A stretch of 64,000 bases of DNA from Lachnospiraceae bacterium (GTDB lineage: Bacteria > Bacillota > Clostridia > Lachnospirales > Lachnospiraceae), in the NCBI GenBank assembly GCA_015057005.1, contig SVFF01000002.1:62001-126000 (forward strand), written 5' to 3'. The notes beneath the pieces are model-generated. The model saw nothing but the letters and a program-made list of their open reading frames with translations, searched no databases and was not told the DNA's origin. This document shows, one piece after another, positions 45,155-53,611 of this stretch (position 1 is the first letter of the stretch; every line of letters begins with the position of its first letter). Made by a program: the position numbers and the translations under genes.

Positions 45155-46588
45155 CTATACCATATGTCCCATGTAATAAAAACCGTGGCATTCATCCAGT
45201 GACACTTCCACGATCCTGCCGATCAAAGAAGCATCCCCCGGAAAATGTACCAGGGTATTGTTGGACAGACGGCCTGTTACCAGGGAAGCATCATTTTCAT
45301 TAACCTCTTCCACCAGCGCCTCCATAATCTGTCCCTGATAGCGGGCCACCTGCTCTCTGGCAGTATCCTGCACCGTCTTTAAAACTTTGTCAAAACCGAC
45401 TTTCACCACATCCTCCGGTACCTGTTCCATGGCGGCAGCAGGTGTGCCTGTCCGCTTAGAGTAGATAAAGGTAAAGGCGTTGTCATATTTGACCTTGCGG
45501 ATCACATCGATGGTCTCCTCTACATCTTCCGGTGTTTCGCCGGGGAAGCCTACGATAATATCTGTGGTAATGGCTATGTCAGGAATCTCACGGCGGATTC
45601 GTTCTGCCAGCGCCAGGTACTGCTCCTTGGTGTAGCGGCGGTTCATGACATTTAAGATCCTGGTAGAGCCGGACTGCAAAGGAAGATGGAGATGCCGGCA
45701 GATCTTTTTGGATTCTTTCATCACCTGGATCAGTTCGTCTGAGAGATCCTTAGGATGAGAAGTCATAAAGCGGATGCGCTGTAGCCCTTCAATCTTTTCA
45801 ATCTCGCGGAGAAGCTGGGCAAAAGTCATGGGCTCTTCAAGATTCTTGCCGTATGAGTTTACATTCTGGCCAAGCAGCATGATCTCCACAACGCCGTCAG
45901 CAACCAGGTTCTTGATTTCACGGAGGATGTCCTTGGGATTTCTGCTTCTCTCCCGTCCTCTTACGTAAGGAACGATGCAATAGCTGCAGAAATTGTTGCA
46001 GCCGAACATAATGTTGATACCGGATTTGTAGGAGTACTTGCGCTCAATGGGCAGATCTTCCACAATTTTATCGGTTCCCTCCCAGATATCAATGATCATG
46101 CCTTTCTGTTCAAAAGTGGCAGTCAGAAGCTCTGCAAACCGGAAAATATTGTGGGTACCGAAGATCAGGTCCACAAAACGATAACTGGTCTTTAATTTCT
46201 CAATTACCGTAGGCTCCTGCATCATACAGCCGCAAAGTGCGATCTTCATATGGGGATTTTTGCGCTTGTAACCATTCAGTACACCCAATCTGCCGTACAC
46301 ACGCTGGTTGGCATTGTCGCGGACTGTGCAGGTATTAAAAATCACAAAATCTGCATTCTCATCTTCGATCATCTCATAACCCACCCGCTCCAAGATGCCG
46401 GCCAGCTTCTCGGAATCCCTGGCGTTCATCTGACATCCAAAAGTGGTGACACAGCAGGTAGGCTTACGGCCCAGACGTTCTGCCAATTCTTTGACATGGG
46501 CTGCTGCTTTTTCACAGAAGTACAACTGTCTCGCTGTTTCATCAATAGGTATATTGCTGTTACTATTTTCAAATAATGTGTTATTCAC
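45155..46588 (-). CDS. miaB: tRNA-2-methylthio-N6-dimethylallyladenosine synthase MiaB
   Basis: A 477-residue methylthiotransferase. The first cluster cysteines lie in TFGCQMNARDSEK, FNTCTVRDNA and LCGCMMQEP; the radical SAM triad is CNNFCSYCIVPYVRGRERSR. A TRAM domain closes the protein (about 410-475). It converts i6A37, made by MiaA, to ms2i6A. The N-terminal 35 residues form an extra segment before the UPF0004 domain, often seen in clostridial MiaB. Confidence 0.96.
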   Translation of the reverse strand: MNNTLFENSNSNIPIDETARQLYFCEKAAAHVKELAERLGRKPTCCVTTFGCQMNARDSEKLAGILERVGYEMIEDENADFVIFNTCTVRDNANQRVYGRLGVLNGYKRKNPHMKIALCGCMMQEPTVIEKLKTSYRFVDLIFGTHNIFRFAELLTATFEQKGMIIDIWEGTDKIVEDLPIERKYSYKSGINIMFGCNNFCSYCIVPYVRGRERSRNPKDILREIKNLVADGVVEIMLLGQNVNSYGKNLEEPMTFAQLLREIEKIEGLQRIRFMTSHPKDLSDELIQVMKESKKICRHLHLPLQSGSTRILNVMNRRYTKEQYLALAERIRREIPDIAITTDIIVGFPGETPEDVEETIDVIRKVKYDNAFTFIYSKRTGTPAAAMEQVPEDVVKVGFDKVLKTVQDTAREQVARYQGQIMEALVEEVNENDASLVTGRLSNNTLVHFPGDASLIGRIVEVSLDECHGFYYMGHMV

Positions 46589-46618
46589 AAAAATTTCCTT
46601 TCAAATGAAACTACTTTT

Positions 46619-47854
46619 TTAATTTTGCGCGCCGTAAATCTCTGCGATACGAACCAAAATCTCAGTTACCTTTTCCATGGACTGAACGCAGGCATACTCG
46701 TATCTGCCGTGGTAGTTGCCGCCGCCGGTGCAAAGGTTAGGGCAAGGAAGTCCTCTGAAGGATAAAGAAGCACCGTCAGTACCGCCGCGGATGGGAGAAA
46801 TAATGGGCTCCACGCCCAGCTCTTTCATTGCCCTGGAAGCATTGTCGATCAAATGCATGTGAGGCTCAATCATCTCACGCATATTGGCATAGGAATCGGT
46901 CACCTTGGCAACAACGGTTCCTTCTCCGTATTTTTCATTCAGGTATTCAGCAGCTTTCACAAAAATACGTTTCTTTTCTTCAAAAAGGACTTTGTCGTGA
47001 TCTCTGATAATATATTCTGCCGTGGTCTTCTCCACATCACCACAGATATAATCCAGATGGAAGAATCCTTCGTAGCCGCTGGTGTACATGGGATTCTGTG
47101 CCACAGGAAGCATGCCGTGGAATTCCTGTGCCATCAGAATGGCGTTTTTCATTTTGTTCTTGGCAGTACCCGGGTGCACATTGCGTCCGTAAACAGTCAG
47201 GTGACCGCTTGCAGCATTGAAATTCTCAAATTCCAGTTCTCCAAGCTCGCCGCCGTCTACAGTGTATGCAAAATCAGCACCAAAGGTATCAATATCAAAA
47301 TAGCGGATGCCGCCTGCACCCTCCTCATCGGGAGAAAAGCCGATGCAGATCTTGCCATGTTTTACTTCCGGATGCTCCAGCAAATAATTGGCCATCTCCA
47401 TAATCTCGGCTATGCCTGCCTTATCGTCAGCGCCCAGCAGTGTGGTACCGTTAGTAACGATCATATCCTTGCCTGCAAAGGAAGCAAGCTCCGGGAAATC
47501 AGCCACCTTCATCACAATATTTTCCTGCGCGTTCAGTACAATGTCTTTGCCGTCATACTGTTCAATCAAACGGGGATTTACATTGGCACCGGACATGTCA
47601 GGTGAGGTGTCCATATGTGCCAGAAATCCGATGGCAGGGGCATTCTCGCATCCGCAAGATGCAGGAATCATACCGTATACGCAGCAATACTGCTTATCAT
47701 AGATCACATTGCTGACTCCCATCGCTTCCATTTCGGACGCCAAAAGAGAAGCCAGATCATGTTGTTTCATAGTGCTGGGAATGGTGCCGGAGCCACCCTG
47801 GGACTGCGTATCAATTTTTACATATCTCAAAAAACGTTCAATTGTTCCGCTCAT
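46619..47854 (-). CDS. pepT: Peptidase T (tripeptide aminopeptidase)
   Basis: A 411-residue M20B zinc peptidase that removes the N-terminal residue from tripeptides. Metal ligands: His in GFLAHMDTSPDMSG, Asp in GADDKAGIAEIM, Glu pair in GFSPDEEGAGG, Asp in YTVDGGELGELEFENFNAA and the C-terminal His in GGNYHGRYEY. It is upstream of miaB with its own promoter. Confidence 0.95.
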   Translation of the reverse strand: MSGTIERFLRYVKIDTQSQGGSGTIPSTMKQHDLASLLASEMEAMGVSNVIYDKQYCCVYGMIPASCGCENAPAIGFLAHMDTSPDMSGANVNPRLIEQYDGKDIVLNAQENIVMKVADFPELASFAGKDMIVTNGTTLLGADDKAGIAEIMEMANYLLEHPEVKHGKICIGFSPDEEGAGGIRYFDIDTFGADFAYTVDGGELGELEFENFNAASGHLTVYGRNVHPGTAKNKMKNAILMAQEFHGMLPVAQNPMYTSGYEGFFHLDYICGDVEKTTAEYIIRDHDKVLFEEKKRIFVKAAEYLNEKYGEGTVVAKVTDSYANMREMIEPHMHLIDNASRAMKELGVEPIISPIRGGTDGASLSFRGLPCPNLCTGGGNYHGRYEYACVQSMEKVTEILVRIAEIYGAQN

Positions 47855-47929
47855 ACAATTTCTCCTATCGTCAAAATAAAATTACAAAAAGCTTAAAATA
47901 AGCAACACAAAAAACACTTTATCATGGTA

Positions 47930-47958
47930 ATCATAACAGATTTCACAAAAAAGTCTAG
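47930..47958 (-). promoter_or_regulatory. Possible pepT promoter
   Basis: On the minus strand CTAGAC, a 17-base spacer and TATGAT (-10 at 47930-47935) lie about 75 bases upstream of pepT. The -35 is weak and overlaps the alsT stop region. Confidence 0.45.
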
Positions 47959-49337
47959 CAAAAATTTTGGTATTCCAGAATTTCACGGGTAATGCTTTTT
48001 GACAGGATCAACACACCGATCAAATTGGGGACAACAAGCAGTCCGTTGCACATATCCGAGAAATCCCACACGACTTCCAGGGAGCATACTGCGCCTAAAA
48101 AAGCCGCAAATCCATAGAAAAAACGGTACCAGATACAGCGTGAAGTACGTTTTACAAGGTATTCAAAGGCCTTTTCTCCCTGATACGCCCAGCCTATTAT
48201 GGTGGCAAAGGCAAACAACACAATACACAATGTCACAAAATAAGTTCCAAAGGCACCGAAAGAGGTCTCAAACGCAGCAATGGTCAGACCGATTCCGGCA
48301 ATCGGTACACCGTTTTCATCCACCATTCCAAGAACCCCGGATGAACTCAACGCCAGACCGGTTGCCAGACAGATCACACAGGTATCCAAAAACACGCTGG
48401 TCATGCTGATATAACCCTGCCTGATGTAGTCTGTTGTCTCTGCTGCGGAAGCACTGATTCCGGACACCCCCAAGCCTGCCTCGTTGGAAAAGACACCTCT
48501 GGACACGCCCCAACGAAGCGATTCCAGCATGCTTACAGTCATACTGCCGGCTACTCCTCCGGCCAAAGCTCTGGGATATAGAGCCATCATAACAATCTCC
48601 GCAATCCCTTCCGGGATATTCCTCCAATGGGTCAGAATCACAAGCAAAGTCCCTGCCATGTAAAGTACCCCCATAAAGGGAACGATCAGGCCTGTCAGAC
48701 GGGAAATCCTTTTGATGCCGCCAAGCACAACCAGAATCGTGGCGATGGTCAACACCAACCCTGTTTTTTCCAATGGCACTTGAAATACCGATTTCAATGC
48801 CTCTGCAATGGAATTGGACTGGGTCATATTTCCCATGCCAAGTGATGCCAATACCGCAAATACAGCGAATACACCGGCCGGAAGTTTTCCGATCTTATGA
48901 CCGCGAAACGCTTTTTCCAGTACATACATAGGTCCTCCTACCGATTCTCCGTGATCGTTTACGGTCCTATATTTTACAGCAAGGGAACTCTCTGTCAGTT
49001 TTGTGGCCATGCCTATGATACCGGCAGCTATCATCCATAACAAAGCTCCCGGACCTCCCAGTACCATGGCTGTGGAAACACCTACGATATTGCCTGTACC
49101 GATCGTTGCTGCCAATTCTGTGGTCAGGGCAGAAAAAGAAGAAACGCCTCCCCCGCGGCTCTCTTTCCCAAGGGCCCATAAAAGTGCCTTTTTCAGATTG
49201 CGCAGAGGCAGGAATTTAAGTCTCAGCATAAGATAGATTCCTGTTCCGATCAACAGGACCAACATCCACGGTCCCCACACATATTCGTTCAATTGTTTGA
49301 TGATTTCTGGGATTTGATTTAATTGATCTTTGTTCAA
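47955..49337 (-). CDS. alsT: Sodium:alanine/glycine symporter, AGCS (AlsT) family
   Basis: A 460-residue transporter with about ten helices. Family blocks are SSFSALTTELAATIGTGNIVGVSTAMVLGGPGALLWM, WRNIPEGIAEIV and RGVFSNEAGLGVSGISASAAET. It imports alanine or glycine with sodium. The start is uncertain: there is no ATG before the first helix. TTG at 49337 is chosen because GGGAG lies 11 bases upstream, inside the terminator of the vanY-like gene; another TTG at 49367 lies in that hairpin loop. Confidence 0.88.
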   Translation of the reverse strand: MNKDQLNQIPEIIKQLNEYVWGPWMLVLLIGTGIYLMLRLKFLPLRNLKKALLWALGKESRGGGVSSFSALTTELAATIGTGNIVGVSTAMVLGGPGALLWMIAAGIIGMATKLTESSLAVKYRTVNDHGESVGGPMYVLEKAFRGHKIGKLPAGVFAVFAVLASLGMGNMTQSNSIAEALKSVFQVPLEKTGLVLTIATILVVLGGIKRISRLTGLIVPFMGVLYMAGTLLVILTHWRNIPEGIAEIVMMALYPRALAGGVAGSMTVSMLESLRWGVSRGVFSNEAGLGVSGISASAAETTDYIRQGYISMTSVFLDTCVICLATGLALSSSGVLGMVDENGVPIAGIGLTIAAFETSFGAFGTYFVTLCIVLFAFATIIGWAYQGEKAFEYLVKRTSRCIWYRFFYGFAAFLGAVCSLEVVWDFSDMCNGLLVVPNLIGVLILSKSITREILEYQNFC

Positions 49338-49347
49338 AAAATAAGAA

Positions 49348-49384
49348 TCTCCCGGGCTTTTTTTCAATATATCTGCCCGGGAGA
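49348..49384 (-). terminator. Terminator after the vanY-like gene, overlapping the alsT ribosome-binding site
   Basis: Perfect 10-base arms TCTCCCGGGC / GCCCGGGAGA with a 17-base loop, followed by TTCTTATTTTTT on the minus strand. The 3' arm contains the GGGAG used by alsT. Confidence 0.85.
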
Positions 49385-49410
49385 CTATATATGTATGATT
49401 GTGTGGATTT

Positions 49411-50256
49411 TTATTGGGCTGTCAGGTGTCCTTCCGGAAATGCTTCCAGATATTCTTCCAGCGTAAGTTCATTTTCCATAATATAAGCTGCAGTCTCTTT
49501 TCCCACATAGCGGTAATGCCAGGATTCAAAGTTTATATGGGTGATATCCTCTTTGCCAACAGGATAACGCAGAATAAAACCGTATTCTGCGCAGTGGTTC
49601 TGAAGCCACTGGCTTTCAGGGGTGTTCGTCTGATGTTTGTCCAGCATCTGATAACTTAAAGATACAATGTCGAAGGCAAGGCCGGTGGAATGTTCGCTGT
49701 GTCCTGGTGGCATAGTCTCAGATGCCACTTCCTTGTAAGCCTTCTCATAAGAATACCCCTTACGAATCAGTGTTTCCAGATCTTCGTAGAACAATTCCTT
49801 CTGACGTGCCACACTGCGGTAGGAAGAACAGATTTCAAAGGCAAGGCCTTCTTTTCTGCCTGCATTCAGCATATCGCAAAGCGGCTGATACGCCACTTCG
49901 GCTGCCTTGTTCACCCCATCCGGCAAAGTCTTCAGAGAAACCTCGTAATCCTCCGGTAAGGGATTGTTCTTATTTACCAAAATCAGTAGAGGATTCTCCG
50001 CAGGAATTTCGGAATCATTTCCGGTCTCACTTGTTTGACTCCCGGTATTTACATTACTATCCGGAGATAAAGGTTCCTTTTCTTTTTGGTCTTCGGTGCC
50101 GTTTTGTTCGTTCCATTCATTTTGCAATTCATTGACTAATGCAGTCATTCGTTCTTGATATTCCTTGGCTGAAATTCTTTTTCCCGCCAAAAACGATACA
50201 ATGCAGACGATCAAAAACAATTCTGCCAAAATAAATATTTTAAAAAATTTCTTCAT
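49411..50256 (-). CDS. VanY-type D-alanyl-D-alanine carboxypeptidase (M15B)
   Basis: A 281-residue exported zinc peptidase. A membrane anchor (about 5-24) is followed by a polar linker of about 70 residues rich in Glu, Asn and Ser, then the M15B domain (about 100-275): SSYRS, MPPGHSEHSTGLAFDIV (metal His and Asp) and FESWHYRYVG (Glu and His). It cleaves D-Ala-D-Ala ends of peptidoglycan precursors. It may act downstream of the two-component system encoded upstream on the same strand. No vanA/vanH/vanX genes are present here, so a resistance role is not implied. Confidence 0.9.
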   Translation of the reverse strand: MKKFFKIFILAELFLIVCIVSFLAGKRISAKEYQERMTALVNELQNEWNEQNGTEDQKEKEPLSPDSNVNTGSQTSETGNDSEIPAENPLLILVNKNNPLPEDYEVSLKTLPDGVNKAAEVAYQPLCDMLNAGRKEGLAFEICSSYRSVARQKELFYEDLETLIRKGYSYEKAYKEVASETMPPGHSEHSTGLAFDIVSLSYQMLDKHQTNTPESQWLQNHCAEYGFILRYPVGKEDITHINFESWHYRYVGKETAAYIMENELTLEEYLEAFPEGHLTAQ

Positions 50257-50291
50257 TCCAGTAGGTCCTCTTATGGTATATTACATTGTCT

Positions 50292-51110
50292 TTACTCTTC
50301 TAATTCCGGGATCAGTACTCTCATATCAGGAAAACCGGTCTGCAGATAGGGTGTGGAAATAAGTTCCCACTGCAGCGGATGACTTCCAAAATACATATTA
50401 ATATAATATGGTTCTGCAAAATGAAAATCTTTTGTTTGAGATTCTGTGGCCGCATCTTCTATGCTGTCCGGTTCCAAATAACCAAACAAATACTCTGTTA
50501 AATTGTATTTATAATCAAAAAATTTTTTTTGGTTTTTTTCGTCATTTATGTATATTTGTGAAGATATGGCATCCCCGACTATAGAACCGTCGACTTTTAT
50601 ATAATATACAGTTAAGTCCTCTGTGTCTACTAAAATTTTTATGGAATTTTCATCATCTCCCAGAAGTTCAATGTACCAGGTAATAAAAGCCACTGAGGCA
50701 TTGTTATCCACCAGTGCACTGTCAAAAATTATATATTTTTTCCAATCAACCACTGTACATCCCACAGAATAATAATATGAAGGGAGGATCTGTTCGATAA
50801 TGGAATACTGCTCTTCTTTGGTAAGGGAAACCTCCATACCACTGACATAATACTTTTTGCCCTGTGCCAATCCCTGGGCAAATGCCGCCAAACGCTCTTT
50901 TTTGTCCTCATAGGTGTCATTCAGCACCTCTATATCAAGACTGTTGCCCATGCCCTGCCAGGTTTTGCGCACCTGAATGTGATCCTGAATACCAAATAAA
51001 AGGCCGGGACCGGTCAAAGAAAGTACCACTAAAAATAACACCAGTAAAATGCTGATAATATATTTTCGTTTTTTGAATTTTAAAATCTGTTTGTTTGCTA
51101 TTTTTCTCAT
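50292..51110 (-). CDS. Unknown membrane-anchored exported protein of the two-component locus
   Basis: A 272-residue protein. The basic start (RKIANKQILKFKKRKY) and one hydrophobic helix (about 17-37) anchor a roughly 235-residue extracytoplasmic region. That region is rich in Asp, Tyr and Glu and looks like a mixed alpha/beta domain (TVYYIKVDGSIVGDA, IYINDEKNQKK). No catalytic or binding motif is recognised. It starts within the stop of the extended frame of the upstream kinase (TAATG). It may sense or modulate that kinase, but this is only inferred from position. Confidence 0.65.
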   Translation of the reverse strand: MRKIANKQILKFKKRKYIISILLVLFLVVLSLTGPGLLFGIQDHIQVRKTWQGMGNSLDIEVLNDTYEDKKERLAAFAQGLAQGKKYYVSGMEVSLTKEEQYSIIEQILPSYYYSVGCTVVDWKKYIIFDSALVDNNASVAFITWYIELLGDDENSIKILVDTEDLTVYYIKVDGSIVGDAISSQIYINDEKNQKKFFDYKYNLTEYLFGYLEPDSIEDAATESQTKDFHFAEPYYINMYFGSHPLQWELISTPYLQTGFPDMRVLIPELEE

Positions 51111-51120
51111 TATTGTATGT

Positions 51121-51240
51121 ACGGGATTTTTTCGGTTTTGTTTTTTGGGCTTGGATTTTTTAGGTTTTGTTTTTTTTCGGCTTGGATCTTTTCGGTTTAG
51201 ATCTTCTCGGTTTGGATCTTTTCAGATTGGATCTTTTCAT
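51121..51240 (-). repeat. Degenerate 15-base repeat at the 3' end of the sensor kinase gene
   Basis: On the minus strand units resembling GAAAAGATCCAA plus three variable bases occur four times in tandem (51181-51240) and then decay into AAA/CAA-rich sequence to 51121. They encode EKIQ-x pentapeptides. The third unit carries TAA where the others have CAA. Confidence 0.85.
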
Positions 51241-52666
51241 TTGGAAGCCACACACGCACTACCGTGCCTTCTCCCGGATTACTGTTTATTTTCAGAGTAC
51301 CATTGTGAAGTTCCACAATACGTTTACAAAGAGCCATGCCGATGCCGGCGCCGCCTTCCTTGCGGGAGCGTGATTTGTCCACCATATAAAAAGCTTCCGT
51401 AATCCTTTCCAGTTCTTCTTTGGGGATTCCTCTTCCGTTGTCAATAATTTTAAATTCGTAGCCACGATCATTCTTTTGCCCTTTACACAAAATAAAACCG
51501 CCGGATGATACCGCTTTCACGGCATTATCCAGAATATTGTAAAACAACGACAGCAACAGTTCATGATCACCCCGCAGAACTGCTTTTTCCAGAGAAATTT
51601 TACCTTTGATGTTTTTTTGTTTAAAAACAGGACGCATGGTAGCACGAAGATTCTCCTCCAGGATTTTGGTGGAAACAGGTTTCTCGGAAAGGGGCGTTTT
51701 TTCCACACTGACCAATTCCAGGAGTTTACGGGACATACTGTCCAGCCGTTTGCCCTGATTGAAAATATAATAATAAGCTTCCTGGCGTTCCTCCTCCGAA
51801 AGCGGGATCGTCCCCAACATATCAGCATAACCGATAATGGAGGTAAGGGGTGTTTTCAATTCATGGGCAAATGCGGCAGTAAAATCTTCCTGCAGCTTGG
51901 CTTCCCGTTCCTTTTCATGCATCTGCTCTATCAGGCGGTCCGTCATCAGATTAAAGCTGGCAGCTACCTCTCCAATTTCATCCTGGCCTTTGTAATGGGA
52001 CCGTTCCTCATAATTGCCGGCGGCCACCTTTACCGCCACACGGCCCAGATTGCTTAAAGGTCTGGTCATCAGCCTGGTCATGCCGTAAATGCAGATCCCA
52101 CCGGAAAATAACAAAATACATAGTGCCAAACGATATTGATTCATCAGCGCGGTTCTTTCCTGATATATATCAGACAGATCCCTTATAATTCCCAGATACC
52201 ATGTGTTGTCACCAACAACGCTCTTGCTGATATGTACAAGATAATATTTGTCCTTTGCCTGACGGATACCGTATACGAAGGTCTTTTGCGGATCCAGTTC
52301 CTTGCGCACAGATAAAATAATATCAGTATAATCAGAAGCGAAACTGTTTACCATGTTCCGATTGGCGCTGCCATAAAGAAAGGCCTCCTCCTGATCCAAC
52401 ACAAAGCAGATGACTCCTTCTTTTTCCACATTGTCCGATGCATTGTTGATGGCTTTGTTAAGAGCATATTCGCTGCCGTATTCTTCCACTGTTTGATAAG
52501 TCATCTCAAAAAGATATTGATACATCCGGCTCTCTGTGCCTGTCTGATCCACAACCCGGTCCAAAAGGTTTTGAAAATATGAGGAAAGCATCCAGCTGCC
52601 GAAAACGGTAAATATAATTGTAAGAATTGCAGTCATTGCAAAAAATAATTTATCACCGAATCTCAT
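51197..52666 (-). CDS. Sensor histidine kinase with HAMP domain
   Basis: A 489-residue sensor. Helix 1 (about 9-28), an extracellular sensor region (about 30-175), helix 2 (about 178-198), HAMP (about 199-252), HisKA with the phospho-acceptor His268 in FAHELKTP, and an HATPase domain with ILDNAVKA (N box), DNGRGIP (G1) and GGAGIGMALCKRIV (G2). The C-terminus is an odd run of EKIQS/EKIQT pentapeptides ending in a stop created within a repeat (see findings). It follows the response regulator by 12 bases. Confidence 0.92.
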   Translation of the reverse strand: MRFGDKLFFAMTAILTIIFTVFGSWMLSSYFQNLLDRVVDQTGTESRMYQYLFEMTYQTVEEYGSEYALNKAINNASDNVEKEGVICFVLDQEEAFLYGSANRNMVNSFASDYTDIILSVRKELDPQKTFVYGIRQAKDKYYLVHISKSVVGDNTWYLGIIRDLSDIYQERTALMNQYRLALCILLFSGGICIYGMTRLMTRPLSNLGRVAVKVAAGNYEERSHYKGQDEIGEVAASFNLMTDRLIEQMHEKEREAKLQEDFTAAFAHELKTPLTSIIGYADMLGTIPLSEEERQEAYYYIFNQGKRLDSMSRKLLELVSVEKTPLSEKPVSTKILEENLRATMRPVFKQKNIKGKISLEKAVLRGDHELLLSLFYNILDNAVKAVSSGGFILCKGQKNDRGYEFKIIDNGRGIPKEELERITEAFYMVDKSRSRKEGGAGIGMALCKRIVELHNGTLKINSNPGEGTVVRVWLPNEKIQSEKIQTEKI

Positions 52667-52678
52667 GTGTGTTCCTCG

Positions 52679-53335
52679 TCATTTACAATTCAAACGGTAT
52701 CCAACCTTGTAAACTGCTGTTATCACATTCTCCCAGTGCAGCTTTTTCTTAAGGCGCTGGACATGAAGGTCCACAGTTCTGCTCTGCCCCAGATATTCAC
52801 CGCCCCAGACATTCTCGTAAATGGTCTCCCTGTACAGCGCAATGTTGCGGTTTCTGACAAAAAGTAAAAGCAATTCAAATTCCTTGGGAGTCAGATTTAC
52901 TTCTTCCCCTTTACAGAGTACTGTATGAGAAGAGATATCAATGGTTACACCTTCGGCAGTTAAAATATTTTCTGATTTGCGGTAACGTCTAAGCACCGAT
53001 TCCACTCTGGCCAGCAGTTCTACAATTTCAAAGGGCTTGGGCAAATAATCATCAGCTCCCATTTTAAGCCCCTTTACCTTGTGCTCCGTGCTTCCCAGTG
53101 CCGTAAGAAATATCACCGGGAGATTCAGCCGCTTGGCATATTCCATCAATTCATAACCGTTATACCCCGGAAGCATGATGTCCAACAGAAGCAGATCAAA
53201 ATTCTCCTCCATCATCAGGTCAGCCGCCTTAACCCCGTCCGGCGCCCAGGTACACTTATACCCTACCTTCATTAAGTTCATACGAATCAAATTTGCAATT
53301 GGTTCCTCATCTTCAGCAATCAATATTTTTATCAT
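52679..53335 (-). CDS. OmpR/PhoB-family response regulator
   Basis: A 218-residue response regulator. The receiver has the acidic pocket in IAEDEEP, phospho-acceptor Asp52 in LLLDIMLPG, the Thr in LTALG and Lys in LPKPFEI. The C-terminal winged helix (about 125-217) includes NLTPKEFELLLLFVRN and SRTVDLHVQRLKKKL. It pairs with the kinase encoded directly downstream. Direct repeats in front of the gene may be its own binding sites. Confidence 0.95.
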   Translation of the reverse strand: MIKILIAEDEEPIANLIRMNLMKVGYKCTWAPDGVKAADLMMEENFDLLLLDIMLPGYNGYELMEYAKRLNLPVIFLTALGSTEHKVKGLKMGADDYLPKPFEIVELLARVESVLRRYRKSENILTAEGVTIDISSHTVLCKGEEVNLTPKEFELLLLFVRNRNIALYRETIYENVWGGEYLGQSRTVDLHVQRLKKKLHWENVITAVYKVGYRLNCK

Positions 53336-53378
53336 CTTTTGTTCCCTGCATTTTTTGCGTAAATAATTTATAAGCGTT

Positions 53379-53414
53379 TATCCTATATTAACTCTTATAT
53401 CAACTCTTATATCA
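53379..53414 (-). promoter_or_regulatory. Tandem 12-base direct repeats upstream of the response regulator
   Basis: On the minus strand two identical units TGATATAAGAGT (53391-53402 and 53403-53414) are followed by a weaker TAATATAGGATA (53379-53390). They overlap a possible promoter (TTAACA-18-TATAAG). Direct repeats are the usual targets of OmpR-type regulators. Confidence 0.55.
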
Positions 53415-53550
53415 GATCTTTTACAACACTGTTAATCCGCTTTATTATGTAAATATGATTCTGCATGATGCGTGTATCTTTTTTGTATCATATTTCCGTG
53501 AAAAAATCTCTTAAAAATTCCTTAAGATTACAATATGCATGCGCAAGAAA

Positions 53551-53580
53551 GCCCGCATTGACTATTTTGTCAATGCAGGC
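53551..53580 (-). terminator. Terminator after the YtrC-like permease gene
   Basis: The minus strand forms GCCTGCATTGAC / GTCAATGCGGGC, 12 base pairs with one G-T pair and a 6-base loop, followed by TTTCTT. The T-run is short but the stem is strong. Confidence 0.8.
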
Positions 53581-53611
53581 GCTCTTTATAGTCTGATTTT
53601 GAAGTCTGTTT

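Noticed and set aside
49411-50256. Glycopeptide-resistance cluster suggested by a VanY-like enzyme beside a two-component system
   Set aside because: There are no vanH, ligase or vanX genes, and VanY-like carboxypeptidases are common in Firmicutes envelope maintenance.
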